Assembly (NCBI GenBank): GCA_002698785.1
Contig: PAAG01000051.1
Coordinates: forward strand, 1-64,000
DNA: 64,000 bases
DNA from: Verrucomicrobiales bacterium
GTDB taxonomy: Bacteria; Verrucomicrobiota; Verrucomicrobiia; Verrucomicrobiales; DEV007
Direction of reading: 5' to 3'
Position 1 is the first letter of the stretch. Each line of letters starts with the position of its first letter. The notes below the pieces were generated by a model, which ran no database searches, was not told the origin of the DNA, and saw only the letters and a list, made by a program, of their open reading frames with translations. Below are positions 1 to 9,024 of the stretch, piece after piece. A program made the translations under genes and the position numbers.

Positions 1-1
1 C

Positions 2-1531
2 GACCTTATTGGTCTATCGGAAACCGGTTCAGGAAAGACTGCTGCTTTCGGTCTCTCCGGATTGTCACGTATCGACTGGAGCGATTCTTCTCCGCAGCTT
101 CTTGTGATTTGCCCGACACGTGAGCTGGCCGTCCAGGTGTGCGGTGAATTGCAGCGCCTTGGGTCAAAGATTCCCGAAATGCATGCCACGGCAATCTACG
201 GTGGTGCCCCAATCGATCGCCAGATTCGTGCGCTTCGACATGGTGCTCAGGTGGTAGTGGGAACTCCAGGCCGACTGATTGACCACGTGAAGAGGAAAAC
301 ACTCGACCTCTCCAAAGTGCGTGTTGCAGTTCTCGATGAGGCGGACCGCATGTTGGATATGGGCTTTGTGGAAGAGATGGAAGACATTCTCCGAGTGCTT
401 CCCGACGGCCACCAGACCCTCTTTTTCTCGGCCACAATGAATCCGGCGGTCGAAAAACTAATCGGTCGATTCGGGAATTCTCCTGACATGATCGAGATCG
501 AGCGCAAGCAGATGACCGTAGGCTCCATCGAGCAGGCCTGCTTCGAAGTGCGCCACAGATCTCGTATCGAACTTGTTTCCCGTATCATCGACTTGGAGCA
601 ACCGCGGCTTTCCATCATCTTCTGCAATACCAAACGCGCCGTCGATGAGTGCACTGAAGCTCTCTTGTCCCGAGGATATTCTGCCGACCGCCTACATGGA
701 GATATCGCTCAGACCATGCGGGAAAGGGTTCTTCGCCTGTTCCGTGAAGGCACCGTAGAAGTGCTTGTCGCCACCGATGTCGCAGCCAGGGGCATCGACA
801 TTGACGAAATCGACCTCGTCATTAATTACGAACTCCCCCAGGACCCCGAAGATTATGTGCACCGGGTAGGACGTACGGGGCGTGCCGGCAGAAAGGGAAA
901 AGCCGTTTCCTTTATTCACGGTCGTGATGCCTATCGCATTCGAACCATTGAGAAGTATACCAAGCAGAAGATCCCCCGCGCAGAAATTCCCACACAGGAA
1001 CAGGTGGACAATCACCTTGCCGATCAATTGCTGGAAAGCGTGGCGCAGCGCCTTGATGAAAGCACTGAGGAAAAATCCGTTGAGTCGCTCGAGCCCCTTC
1101 GCCGACTTGGTCATGAATGGGATGATATCGCAGGTGTCCTGATGTCGATGATTCAGGAAATGACGTCCCGCGATGGAGAAGAGATCATCGAAGACCGCCC
1201 CGACGAGCGGAATAATCGGAGAGAGCGAAACTCAGACAGGCAGCGGGATAGAAAACCACGTCAGCGAGACGACAAACTGGACCACGGAATGACGAGGCTC
1301 TTTCTCAGCCTCGGAAAGCGCGACCGAATTTCCGCCGGGGACATCGTCGGAATGTTGCATAACGAGTGTCACCTCGAACGGGGAGATGTCGGAAAAATCC
1401 GCATCATGCCCGGCTTTTCGCTCATCGATATCAAAGAAGACGCCGTGCTGAATGCTCTTCAAGCATCGAAGAACTCGAAACTTCGCGGCAAAAAGTTCAA
1501 GCTCGACTACGACCGCCAGGCCGGGAAGTAG
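2..1531 (+). CDS. DEAD-box ATP-dependent RNA helicase with DbpA-type C-terminal domain (5' end cut by window)
   Basis: An ATP-dependent RNA helicase, probably acting in ribosome assembly or RNA turnover in the cytoplasm. The frame is already open at the left edge, so the Q motif and start are missing. Visible motifs, counting from the first in-window codon: motif I ETGSGKT (7-13), Ia PTRELA (~38), DEAD (~112), SAT (~143), and HRVGRTGRAG near 290. After a charged linker (about residues 390-420, rich in Arg/Asp/Asn) comes a domain of ~75 residues matching the DbpA RNA-binding fold (pfam03880), beginning near TRLFLSLGKRDRISAGDIVG. That combination is typical of DeaD/CsdA-like helicases. The gene ends with TAG, 3 bases before the convergent neighbour's stop. 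Family certain; exact paralogue uncertain. Confidence 0.93.
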   Translation, partial: DLIGLSETGSGKTAAFGLSGLSRIDWSDSSPQLLVICPTRELAVQVCGELQRLGSKIPEMHATAIYGGAPIDRQIRALRHGAQVVVGTPGRLIDHVKRKTLDLSKVRVAVLDEADRMLDMGFVEEMEDILRVLPDGHQTLFFSATMNPAVEKLIGRFGNSPDMIEIERKQMTVGSIEQACFEVRHRSRIELVSRIIDLEQPRLSIIFCNTKRAVDECTEALLSRGYSADRLHGDIAQTMRERVLRLFREGTVEVLVATDVAARGIDIDEIDLVINYELPQDPEDYVHRVGRTGRAGRKGKAVSFIHGRDAYRIRTIEKYTKQKIPRAEIPTQEQVDNHLADQLLESVAQRLDESTEEKSVESLEPLRRLGHEWDDIAGVLMSMIQEMTSRDGEEIIEDRPDERNNRRERNSDRQRDRKPRQRDDKLDHGMTRLFLSLGKRDRISAGDIVGMLHNECHLERGDVGKIRIMPGFSLIDIKEDAVLNALQASKNSKLRGKKFKLDYDRQAGK

Positions 1532-1534
1532 GAT

Positions 1535-3727
1535 CTATTCTTCCTTCTTGGAAACACCAAGCGATTTCAACATTTCGTCGATACTAGTCGTGGGCACTTG
1601 GCAGGCGAAGTTCTGGCAAACGTAGGCCGTCGCTTTGCCATCCAGACTCGTTTGCGTTTCCGTGTAGGGAGCAACTTTAGTCAGAGCCGCCGCATTTTCT
1701 TCGGACCGATGCAATAGGACCTTATTCGGAATGAACTCTTCCTGCACTGCATCAATCATTCCCTCCCCACTCTCGCCACTGATGACGATTTCATAGGATG
1801 GCCCCATGTGGAATGTCAGCCAGGTGAGCGTCATAGAATAAATGGCGGGTCTTTCACCGATCTCGGTAGAGAAGGCGCGCACCAGTTCATCTCCCCGCGT
1901 CGCGTATTCAGGGGTTCCCGTCATGCGATGCAAACGAACGAGGTTCCCAATTGAGACTGCATTTCCACTCGGTATCGCCCCACCGTAGAGCTTCTTCGCA
2001 CGAACGATGAGCTTTTCCCCATCATCTGCAACGGTGTAATACCCGCCGGTTTCTTCGTCCCAGAATTGCTCGTCCAAAATTTTCTGATACTCGATCGCCT
2101 TCTCCAGATACTTGACCTCGAACGTGGCCTCATACACATCCAGCAGACCCCAGATCACGAAAGCATAATCCTCAAGATGTGCCGCTAGCCCAGCTTCTCC
2201 CTGGCGGTAGCGCTTATGAAGTCGCCCGCTCTCATCCGTAAGTTTATCCAAAGTGAAATCGGCAGCTTTCTTTGCCGCGACTTTGTATTCTTCCTCACCC
2301 AAAACCTGAGCGGCCCTGGCAAATGCGGCAATCATGAGACCATTCCAATCGGTGAGGATCTTGTCGTCTTTCTGCGGATGAATTCTTTTTTCCCGATGTT
2401 CGAAAAGTTTCTTTCTCAAGACCTCGACTCGTTCCGCGGCATCGTCGAGCAGCTCTTCTTTGAGGTGAGGAATGTTGGTGCCGGTTTTTTCGCGCGTTGC
2501 TTCCTCAAGAAAGTTTCCTTCGTCGGTCAAATGGAAGGTTTCGATGAAGAACTCCCCATCTTCTTCACCTAGCACCTCCTTAACCTCTGCCGTTGACCAT
2601 ACGTAAAACTTTCCCTCTTCCCCTTCGCTGTCTGCATCTTCAGCTGAATAGAAACCACCTTCCTCACTCGTCATATCCCGCAGTACGTATGTCAGGATCT
2701 CACGAGCAGTCCGGGCATAGCGCTCTTTACCGGTCACTTGATAAGCCTCAAGAAAAGCAATCGTGACTAGCGCCTGATCATACAGCATCTTTTCGAAGTG
2801 TGGAACGAGCCAGTCCTTGTCGGTAGCATAGCGATGTATGCCAAAACCGACATGGTCGTAAATCCCGCCTCGTCGCATCTCTGTCAGGGTCTTTTCCACC
2901 ATCTCGAGCGCTTCCCCATTACCCGTCCGATGGTGAAAACGAAGTAGGAACATCAAGTTCGGTGGAACAGGAAATTTCGGCGAAGATCCAAAGCCACCTT
3001 TCACCGGATCATAGGTCGTAGCGAAGTGAGAATAGGCGACATCAAAAATGCCACCATCCAGATCGCCACCAGGAGAACTCTCCATGATCTGGCCTAATTG
3101 CTCGGAAATACTGACAGCCGTTTCTTCTACCTCCTGCCGTCTCTCTACCCATGCATTATGGAGCTCAGTAGCCACCTTTTTGATTCCCGGGCGACCGGCT
3201 ACAGACTCTTTCGGAAAGTATGTCCCCGCAAAAAACGCATGTTTCTCGGGAGTCATCACGACGGTCATTGGCCAACCACCGCCACCGGTTATAGCCTGGG
3301 TAATTTGCATGTAGACCTCGTCGATGTCCGGTCGTTCTTCGCGATCTACTTTTACAGGGATAAAGCGCTCGTTGATAATCTCGGCAACCTCTTCGTCCTC
3401 AAATGACTCATGCTCCATCACATGGCACCAGTGACAAGTCGTGTAGCCGACACTCAAAAAGATAGGTTTGTCCTCTTCCTTCGCCCTGGCGAACGCTTCT
3501 TCACTCCATGGCCACCAGTCGACTGGATTCCTCGCATGCTGAAGCAGATAAGGGCTCTTTTCAAAAATCAGACGGTTGAATTCCTCACCGCCATCGGCGG
3601 GCAATTTTGAAATTTCTTCGGGCGATGGGAGAGGCTTTCTTACGTGTCCTTCTTCTGCAAACATATTGCCACCATGAAGGCATAAATGGCAGATGACGAA
3701 GAGTAATCCGAAAAATCGAGGGCGCAT
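1535..3727 (-). CDS. Thioredoxin-like DUF255 protein (YyaL / SPATA20-like)
   Basis: A ~730-residue protein of the YyaL family: an N-terminal thioredoxin-like DUF255 domain followed by an (alpha/alpha)6-barrel resembling sugar-processing enzymes. The signature [16 protein letters not shown] lies near residues 95-110, so the redox-type CHWC motif is at about 98-101. I chose the ATG at 3727 because the longer GTG start (3736) lies on the ribosome-binding site GAGGG, which is 8 bases upstream of the ATG. This start gives an apparent signal peptide ([16 protein letters not shown]), suggesting export, which is not usual for YyaL. The biochemical role of the family is unsettled. Length matches the family (~650-750). 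Confidence 0.92.
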   Translation of the reverse strand: MRPRFFGLLFVICHLCLHGGNMFAEEGHVRKPLPSPEEISKLPADGGEEFNRLIFEKSPYLLQHARNPVDWWPWSEEAFARAKEEDKPIFLSVGYTTCHWCHVMEHESFEDEEVAEIINERFIPVKVDREERPDIDEVYMQITQAITGGGGWPMTVVMTPEKHAFFAGTYFPKESVAGRPGIKKVATELHNAWVERRQEVEETAVSISEQLGQIMESSPGGDLDGGIFDVAYSHFATTYDPVKGGFGSSPKFPVPPNLMFLLRFHHRTGNGEALEMVEKTLTEMRRGGIYDHVGFGIHRYATDKDWLVPHFEKMLYDQALVTIAFLEAYQVTGKERYARTAREILTYVLRDMTSEEGGFYSAEDADSEGEEGKFYVWSTAEVKEVLGEEDGEFFIETFHLTDEGNFLEEATREKTGTNIPHLKEELLDDAAERVEVLRKKLFEHREKRIHPQKDDKILTDWNGLMIAAFARAAQVLGEEEYKVAAKKAADFTLDKLTDESGRLHKRYRQGEAGLAAHLEDYAFVIWGLLDVYEATFEVKYLEKAIEYQKILDEQFWDEETGGYYTVADDGEKLIVRAKKLYGGAIPSGNAVSIGNLVRLHRMTGTPEYATRGDELVRAFSTEIGERPAIYSMTLTWLTFHMGPSYEIVISGESGEGMIDAVQEEFIPNKVLLHRSEENAAALTKVAPYTETQTSLDGKATAYVCQNFACQVPTTSIDEMLKSLGVSKKEE

Positions 3728-3781
3728 TCTGGCCACCCTCGCACGATTGTTTTGAAGTAGCTACTACCCGATGCTGTATTT

Positions 3782-4288
3782 CTATTTGAGAGCCCGAGCA
3801 TGTTCTTTCTGAGCCTCGGTGTGGCCTCTCTCAACAAAACCGCTCACGATCTTCGCGTGATTTTGAGCGACTTTGACCGCAGCTGGTGTTTTACCGGTGA
3901 CAGTCACTGCAACGCCCCCTTTTATGTTCGTCAACTTCACCTCAATATCGTCGTAATGCTCTCGAAGCTCGGCAAAAGCAGGATCCCAATGCCGCACTCC
4001 GAATCCCCCGTCTAATCGAGACTCCATCTGAGATACGTGCTTTTGCAGTAACTTCGCTGTCTCTGGCTTCGCAGAAGTCGTCGTTGCCCGATATCCGTTC
4101 TCGGTCAAGACCACCTTCCGATCGAAATCTTCGTGAGCAGCAAACAACTCATGAATCACACCCCGAAAGTCTCCGCCGCCCATGGGCCCATGCCCTTTTC
4201 CTTTCCCGAAACCTGGAGGGCCAGCAATCGCCTGTGACGTAAGTAACACCGGAATAAAGAAGGAGAGAAAAATGTAAGAAGTTTTCAT
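3782..4288 (-). CDS. Small exported protein of unknown function
   Basis: A 168-residue protein that I do not recognise. The ATG at 4288 gives a clear signal peptide (KTSYIFLSFFIPVLLTSQAIA) followed by a Gly/Lys/His-rich stretch (about residues 24-40) and a soluble mixed alpha/beta domain. An in-frame GTG-type extension to 4426 would bury the signal sequence, so it is rejected. The domain contains HEDFDRKVVLTENGYRATTTS and a His-containing helix. These hint at a small periplasmic domain, but no catalytic motif is evident. It lies downstream of and in the same direction as the SpmA-SpmB fusion, with a gap of ~80 bases, so co-transcription is possible. Confidence 0.72.
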   Translation of the reverse strand: MKTSYIFLSFFIPVLLTSQAIAGPPGFGKGKGHGPMGGGDFRGVIHELFAAHEDFDRKVVLTENGYRATTTSAKPETAKLLQKHVSQMESRLDGGFGVRHWDPAFAELREHYDDIEVKLTNIKGGVAVTVTGKTPAAVKVAQNHAKIVSGFVERGHTEAQKEHARALK

Positions 4289-4365
4289 ATCGCGTATATC
4301 ACTAGATAACGATATAGGAATTCGAAAGGATACGGACTTGAGAAGACAAATCGCAATTTTTCTCC

Positions 4366-5754
4366 TTACCCGAACATTGCCCGACAGATGATCACTGCCG
4401 CTATGACACCCGCAAGATCGGCGCATAACCCCGCTGCAAGGGCGTGTCGAGTTCGACGGATACCAACAGAACCGAAATAAACTGCCAACACGTAAAAGGT
4501 CGTCTCCGTGGAGCCATACATGGTAGCTGCGGCATACTTCACCATTTCCGAGAGACCTTCGTTCGTCAGTATTTCGACCAACACACCCTGACTTCCGCTC
4601 CCGCTCAACGGTCTCATCAAGGCCATTGGAACGAGTTCAGCAGGAAATCCAACGAGATCGAGAACCGGTCGTAGCGCGTTGGTAAAAATATACAGTGCAC
4701 CCGAGTTCCTGAGAATGGCTAGCGCAGCAAGCATCGCAACGATGAACGGCATGATTCGGACAGCTACCCCCCACCCCTCTTTCGCACCTTCCACAAATTC
4801 CTCGTAGACTGGAACCTTTTTCAGAGCGGCGAATAGAATGAAAAAGACAATGATGAAAGGGATGGCAACAACTGAGATCGCCGAAACCAGCCGACGAAAA
4901 GGCGAATTCGAATCGTCACTTTCAACTTCTTCCAGGCTGGTTTTCTCTGCATCCAGAGCGATAGCGATTTCCCGCAGCCCCAATGCTTCCTGCAGTTGTT
5001 CCCGCTGATTGGGAAAAGTTTCGAGGTAGACAATACCTGCAAAGATCACAGCAACCAGCGAGAGCGCGACAGTCCCGAATTTTCCAATCTTACGGGATTT
5101 TCCAGTTTCTTCTTCTCCACCCCCACCCTCTTCCTCGATCACGACAGGAGTGGCAGCGCGATTGAAGATCGCCATTCTCTCGAAAAGTTTTACTGAGACG
5201 ATGGCTACCATGGTCGAAAACAACGTTGCCCCAATGGTGGTTGAAACGATGGCATAAGGCTCCGCCATCCCCTGCGCTGCGAGCAACCCGATCGCCGTTC
5301 CGGGGATCAACGTCACGGAACTGGTATTAATGGCGAGAAAGGTGCACATCGCATTTGTTGCCGTTCCTTTGTTAGGATTTAGCGAATCCAGTTCCTGCAT
5401 CGCCTTCAGCCCCAACGGAGTCGCTGCATTTCCGAGCCCCAGGACATTGGCTGCCATGTTCATGATCATCGCGCTCATTGCGGGGTGATTATCCGGAACA
5501 TCGGGAAACAAACGGGTCATAATCGGACGGACGACACGCGCCATGACATCAACCATCCCAGAGCGCTCCGCGAGACGCATCACCCCCAGCCACAGCATCA
5601 TGAAAGCACTCAAGGGAATGACGATATTGACAACGCCAATCTCGATCATATCGAACATCCCGTTCACGATTCCGTTGTCGCCCTTGATCTGCCCCAGTAA
5701 AGCAGCCACGGCTACCCCGACAAAAATCATCGCCATCCAGATCCAGTTCAGCAT
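4366..5754 (-). CDS. Fused SpmA-SpmB nucleoside-recognition (Gate) membrane protein
   Basis: A ~462-residue integral membrane protein carrying two nucleoside-recognition (Gate, pfam07670) halves. The N-terminal half matches spore maturation protein SpmA, with the conserved stretch MNMAANVLGLGNAATPLGLK. After an acidic Glu-rich linker (EEEGGGGEEE) and another transmembrane span, the C-terminal half matches SpmB (RPLSGSGSQGVLVEIL, YGSTETTFYVLAVYFG). In Bacillus these are separate genes; here they form one polypeptide. The ATG at 5754 begins directly with a membrane helix; the TTG at 5790 is less likely. Such fused proteins occur in non-sporulating bacteria, where the transported substrate is unknown. 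It is divergent from the sulfatase gene. Confidence 0.9.
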   Translation of the reverse strand: MLNWIWMAMIFVGVAVAALLGQIKGDNGIVNGMFDMIEIGVVNIVIPLSAFMMLWLGVMRLAERSGMVDVMARVVRPIMTRLFPDVPDNHPAMSAMIMNMAANVLGLGNAATPLGLKAMQELDSLNPNKGTATNAMCTFLAINTSSVTLIPGTAIGLLAAQGMAEPYAIVSTTIGATLFSTMVAIVSVKLFERMAIFNRAATPVVIEEEGGGGEEETGKSRKIGKFGTVALSLVAVIFAGIVYLETFPNQREQLQEALGLREIAIALDAEKTSLEEVESDDSNSPFRRLVSAISVVAIPFIIVFFILFAALKKVPVYEEFVEGAKEGWGVAVRIMPFIVAMLAALAILRNSGALYIFTNALRPVLDLVGFPAELVPMALMRPLSGSGSQGVLVEILTNEGLSEMVKYAAATMYGSTETTFYVLAVYFGSVGIRRTRHALAAGLCADLAGVIAAVIICRAMFG

Positions 5755-5873
5755 GGCGTTATCTAACGACAGGAATGAGCAGTACGGCAACAGAAACTCT
5801 TCTTCCAGATTCCCGGCTAACCGAGGGTTTGCAGATGCCGTCTGACATGTGCCATACTGAAAAACGAAACCCT

Positions 5874-7295
5874 ATGAGAATCCTCTCCCTTTTTGTTGCC
5901 CTCATTTTCACCGCTCTCAGCCATGCGGAAGAAAAGCCGAACTTTGTCTTCTTCATCACAGATGACGTAGGATGGAACGACATCGGATGTTACGGAAATG
6001 AAGCCATCAAAACGCCGAATCTGGATGCACTTGCGGAGCGCGGCCTGCGATTCACAAACGCTTACCTGACAATCAGCAGTTGCAGCCCCTCGCGATGCAG
6101 CATCATCACCGGACGCTACCCGCACAACACGGGCGCTCCCGAACTGCACACCGAACTCCCTGCCGATCAGTTCCGCTTTCCCGTAGCATTGAGAGAGGCA
6201 GGCTACTACACCATGCTGTCCGGGAAAAACCACATGGGCGACGTCTCGGACGCTTTCGAAACCATCTCCAAAGGCAAAGGTCCCGGCTCTTCGGACGACT
6301 GGGTCAAATTGCTGAAAGAACGGCCCAAGGATCAACCGTTTTTCGCGTGGTTCGCCTCAAAAGATGCTCACCGAGACTGGCAAATAGACGACGAGAACCA
6401 TGTTTACGACCCGTCGGAAGTCATGGTCCCGCCTTTCATGTACGATGGTCCGAAAACTCGCCAGGATCTCGCCGATTACTATCACGAAGTATCCCGCATC
6501 GATACGACAATGGGTAAACTGGTCGAGGAACTGAAAGAACAGGGAATTGAGAAAAACACCTACATCATTTTCATGACCGACAATGGCCGCCCTTTCCCAC
6601 GCTCTAAGACCAGGATGTACGACAGCGGAGTGAAAACCCCATTCCTCGTTGCGCGCCCTGAAACTATCGCGCCCGCCGTCACCGACTCCCTGATCAGCAG
6701 TATCGATCTGGCTCCCACCATTCTCGAGCTCGCTGGCCTGAAGCCTCGCAAAACGATGCAGGGTGTCAGTTTCACCCCAATTCTTGCAGATCCCAAAGCA
6801 ACTGTCCGTGATGTCGCTTTCGCCGAACAGAACTGGCACGTCTTCAAAGCTCATCAGAGAATGGTTCGCACGGGAGATTTCCTCTATATCAAAAACGCTC
6901 ACCCCGAATTGCTTCCTCTTAGCATGGAGAGCGACCCCAGCTTTCCCGCTGGAGAAGAACTTTGGGAAAAACACGACGCAGGTGAATTGAATGCCGCACA
7001 ATCAGCAATGTTCCAAGAGCCTCAACCCGAAGAAGAACTCTACCAGGTAAGCGACGATCCTTTTCAACTGACCAATCTGGCCGGAAAAGAAGAATTTACA
7101 GAAACACTACGGGAGATGCGCGAACTCCATCAGGAGTGGACGAAAGCGACAGGAGACACCGTTCCGACCAACCCAACCCCTGACCGTCAGACAATCGGCG
7201 GAAAAAAAGACAAAAACCATAAACACCTCGAATTTCCCGGTGCAGCAGCAGATGCGACAGCAATTAACAACGCAGGACCGGTCCGTCTTCCCTAA
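5874..7295 (+). CDS. Sulfatase, N-sulfoglucosamine sulfohydrolase-like
   Basis: A periplasmic or secreted type I sulfatase of 473 residues. The ATG at 5874 gives a signal peptide (RILSLFVALIFTALSHAEE); an upstream in-frame TTG is ignored. Metal-binding Asp pair at ~30-31 (FFITDDVGW). The formylglycine motif CSPSR has its Cys near residue 70 and needs activation by a formylglycine-generating enzyme. Further stretches (RTGRYPHNTG-like region; DPSEVMVPPFMYD; TDNGRPFPRSKTRMYDSG) resemble heparan N-sulfatase (SGSH) more than aryl- or choline sulfatases, so a sulfated glycan is the likely substrate. The substrate call is by similarity in memory only. Confidence 0.9.
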   Translation: MRILSLFVALIFTALSHAEEKPNFVFFITDDVGWNDIGCYGNEAIKTPNLDALAERGLRFTNAYLTISSCSPSRCSIITGRYPHNTGAPELHTELPADQFRFPVALREAGYYTMLSGKNHMGDVSDAFETISKGKGPGSSDDWVKLLKERPKDQPFFAWFASKDAHRDWQIDDENHVYDPSEVMVPPFMYDGPKTRQDLADYYHEVSRIDTTMGKLVEELKEQGIEKNTYIIFMTDNGRPFPRSKTRMYDSGVKTPFLVARPETIAPAVTDSLISSIDLAPTILELAGLKPRKTMQGVSFTPILADPKATVRDVAFAEQNWHVFKAHQRMVRTGDFLYIKNAHPELLPLSMESDPSFPAGEELWEKHDAGELNAAQSAMFQEPQPEEELYQVSDDPFQLTNLAGKEEFTETLREMRELHQEWTKATGDTVPTNPTPDRQTIGGKKDKNHKHLEFPGAAADATAINNAGPVRLP

Positions 7296-7343
7296 AAACC
7301 CTTGCACTGGGCAGGATACGGGATTGAGTAGCGGCCAGTGAAT

Positions 7344-8282
7344 ATGGGGAAAAGAGCTGTATTACTTTTTGCAGGACAGGGCGCTCAGACCGTTGGGATG
7401 GGACGCGACCTGGCGGAACAATACGATTTCGTTGGCGAGATGTTTGATCGCGCCAATGAACTTTTGGGATTTTCCCTGTCAGATGTCATGTTTAATGGCC
7501 CTGCTACGGAACTCACCAGAACTTCGATTTGCCAGCCCGCACTGTTCGTTCATGGCCTGGCTTGTCTGGAAGTATTAAAACGTCAGGTGCCAGACCTCGA
7601 AATCGCCGGCTGCGCCGGGCTTTCCCTGGGGGAATTCACTGCACACGCCGCCGCAGGCACCTTTGACTTCGCGACAGGACTTGAGCTCGTTGCCAAGCGC
7701 GGCACGTTCATGGAAGAGGCCACCAATTCTGTAGGTGGCGCCATGGCAGCCCTGATTGGGGGAGAGGAAGCCGATATTCGGCGCCTCGCTGAAGAATGCG
7801 ATATTGACGTGGCCAACTTTAACGCGCCAGGGCAAATCGTCATTTCCGGCACCAAGGAAGGCGTCGACAAAGCAGTAGCAGCAGCTCCCGAATTTGGGGT
7901 CCGCGTGGCTCAGCCACTTGATGTTGCCGGAGCCTACCACTCGCGGCTCATGATGCCTGCTCAGGAGAAATTGGCCTCAGTGCTGAAAGACACCGACATC
8001 CAGACTCCATCTGTCCCCGTCATCTGTAACGTGGACGCCACCGAAGTCACCGACGCAGATCGCATTCGCCAAACCTTGGAAGCACAAGTAAGTGGCTCCG
8101 TTCGTTGGAGCGAGTGTGTGCAGAACTACATTTCCCGAGGTGAGGATCTATTCATCGAACTTGGCCCCGGACGCATTCTAGCCGGACTGATGCGACGGAT
8201 CGACCGCAGCGTTACGGCCTTGACCGTCAGCGACGTCGAGTCTCTTGAGAAGGCTCTTGATGGATTACACGCGGTGGCCTGA
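7344..8282 (+). CDS. fabD: Malonyl-CoA:ACP transacylase FabD
   Basis: Transfers malonyl groups from CoA to acyl carrier protein for fatty-acid synthesis in the cytoplasm. It has FAGQGAQTVGMG at the N-terminus, the nucleophile elbow GLSLGE (Ser near residue 94) and the catalytic His in GAYHS (near 199). The GLSLGE variant instead of GHSLGE is common in cyanobacterial and plant enzymes and does not imply inactivity. Length of 312 residues is normal. I prefer ATG 7344; a GTG two codons upstream (7338) is equally possible as neither has a strong ribosome-binding site. It stands apart from other fab genes, convergent with the SanA-like gene (3-base gap). Confidence 0.95.
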   Translation: MGKRAVLLFAGQGAQTVGMGRDLAEQYDFVGEMFDRANELLGFSLSDVMFNGPATELTRTSICQPALFVHGLACLEVLKRQVPDLEIAGCAGLSLGEFTAHAAAGTFDFATGLELVAKRGTFMEEATNSVGGAMAALIGGEEADIRRLAEECDIDVANFNAPGQIVISGTKEGVDKAVAAAPEFGVRVAQPLDVAGAYHSRLMMPAQEKLASVLKDTDIQTPSVPVICNVDATEVTDADRIRQTLEAQVSGSVRWSECVQNYISRGEDLFIELGPGRILAGLMRRIDRSVTALTVSDVESLEKALDGLHAVA

Positions 8283-8285
8283 GTA

Positions 8286-8942
8286 TCACTGGTCCGCCTG
8301 CACCAGTCGCCGCTCCCTCCGTTCTTCCGAATGGATGAGGTAGAGGTCCAGCACAGCTTTCACACGGGCGAAGTATTCTCTGACCCTGACTTTTCGGGAA
8401 TACCCGGGGTCAACCTGTTCACTTCGAAGCGCAACAGCCTCAAGCCCCAGCTGGTCTGCAATGAAGAGCGCCCTGGAAACGTGGAAATCGTCTGAGACAA
8501 TCACAAATCGATCCAATCCGAAAACCGAATAAGCCCTTTCGACGGAATCAAATGTCCGTGCGCCCTGATCATCTGCCCAGATCTTCGACTCCGGCACACC
8601 CATTTCCACCAGATCAGCAACCATATCCCGAGTCTCGTCATAGTATCTGGAGTCCCGATACCCACTCACGAGCAGCGTTGTTACCTTTCCGGATCGAAAC
8701 AACTCAGCAGCTGCCTCCAAACGATTTACGAAATGCTGATTTGGAGTGTCAGGTCCAACCTTTTTGGACGTCCCAAGCACCAAACCGACAGGTTGTGAGT
8801 CAATTTCTGAAACCCGTTCGTATACACGGTCCTGTGTCGAACAAACAATCCAGAGGTTGCATCCGATCAAAACCGCTGCCAAACAGAGGACCGGCAACCG
8901 AAAGAACCAGAAAGTTATGGTCTGCCTCTTTTTGCGCGCCAT
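8286..8942 (-). CDS. SanA/YdcF-family (DUF218) membrane protein
   Basis: A 218-residue protein with one N-terminal membrane anchor (FWFFRLPVLCLAAVLIGCNL) and a DUF218 domain outside. It matches the SanA branch (vancomycin high-temperature exclusion protein) with VLGTSKKVGPDTPNQHFVNRL, LLVSGYRD, DDQGARTFDSVERA and FVIVSDDFHVSRAL. SanA is linked to cell-envelope barrier function in enterobacteria, but its reaction is unknown. The ATG at 8942 gives the anchor directly. Confidence 0.88.
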   Translation of the reverse strand: MARKKRQTITFWFFRLPVLCLAAVLIGCNLWIVCSTQDRVYERVSEIDSQPVGLVLGTSKKVGPDTPNQHFVNRLEAAAELFRSGKVTTLLVSGYRDSRYYDETRDMVADLVEMGVPESKIWADDQGARTFDSVERAYSVFGLDRFVIVSDDFHVSRALFIADQLGLEAVALRSEQVDPGYSRKVRVREYFARVKAVLDLYLIHSEERRERRLVQADQ

Positions 8943-9024
8943 GTTGAGAAATTCATGGAGAAGCTCTCAGGTCGAAGCCGGGGGACTTCTCCAATAAATA
9001 GTTACGTTTGAGTCGATCTATTCG

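Noticed and set aside
7344-8282. Altered FabD active-site motif (GLSLGE) as a sign of inactivity
   Set aside because: GLSLGE is a normal variant in cyanobacterial and plant enzymes; Ser and His are in place.
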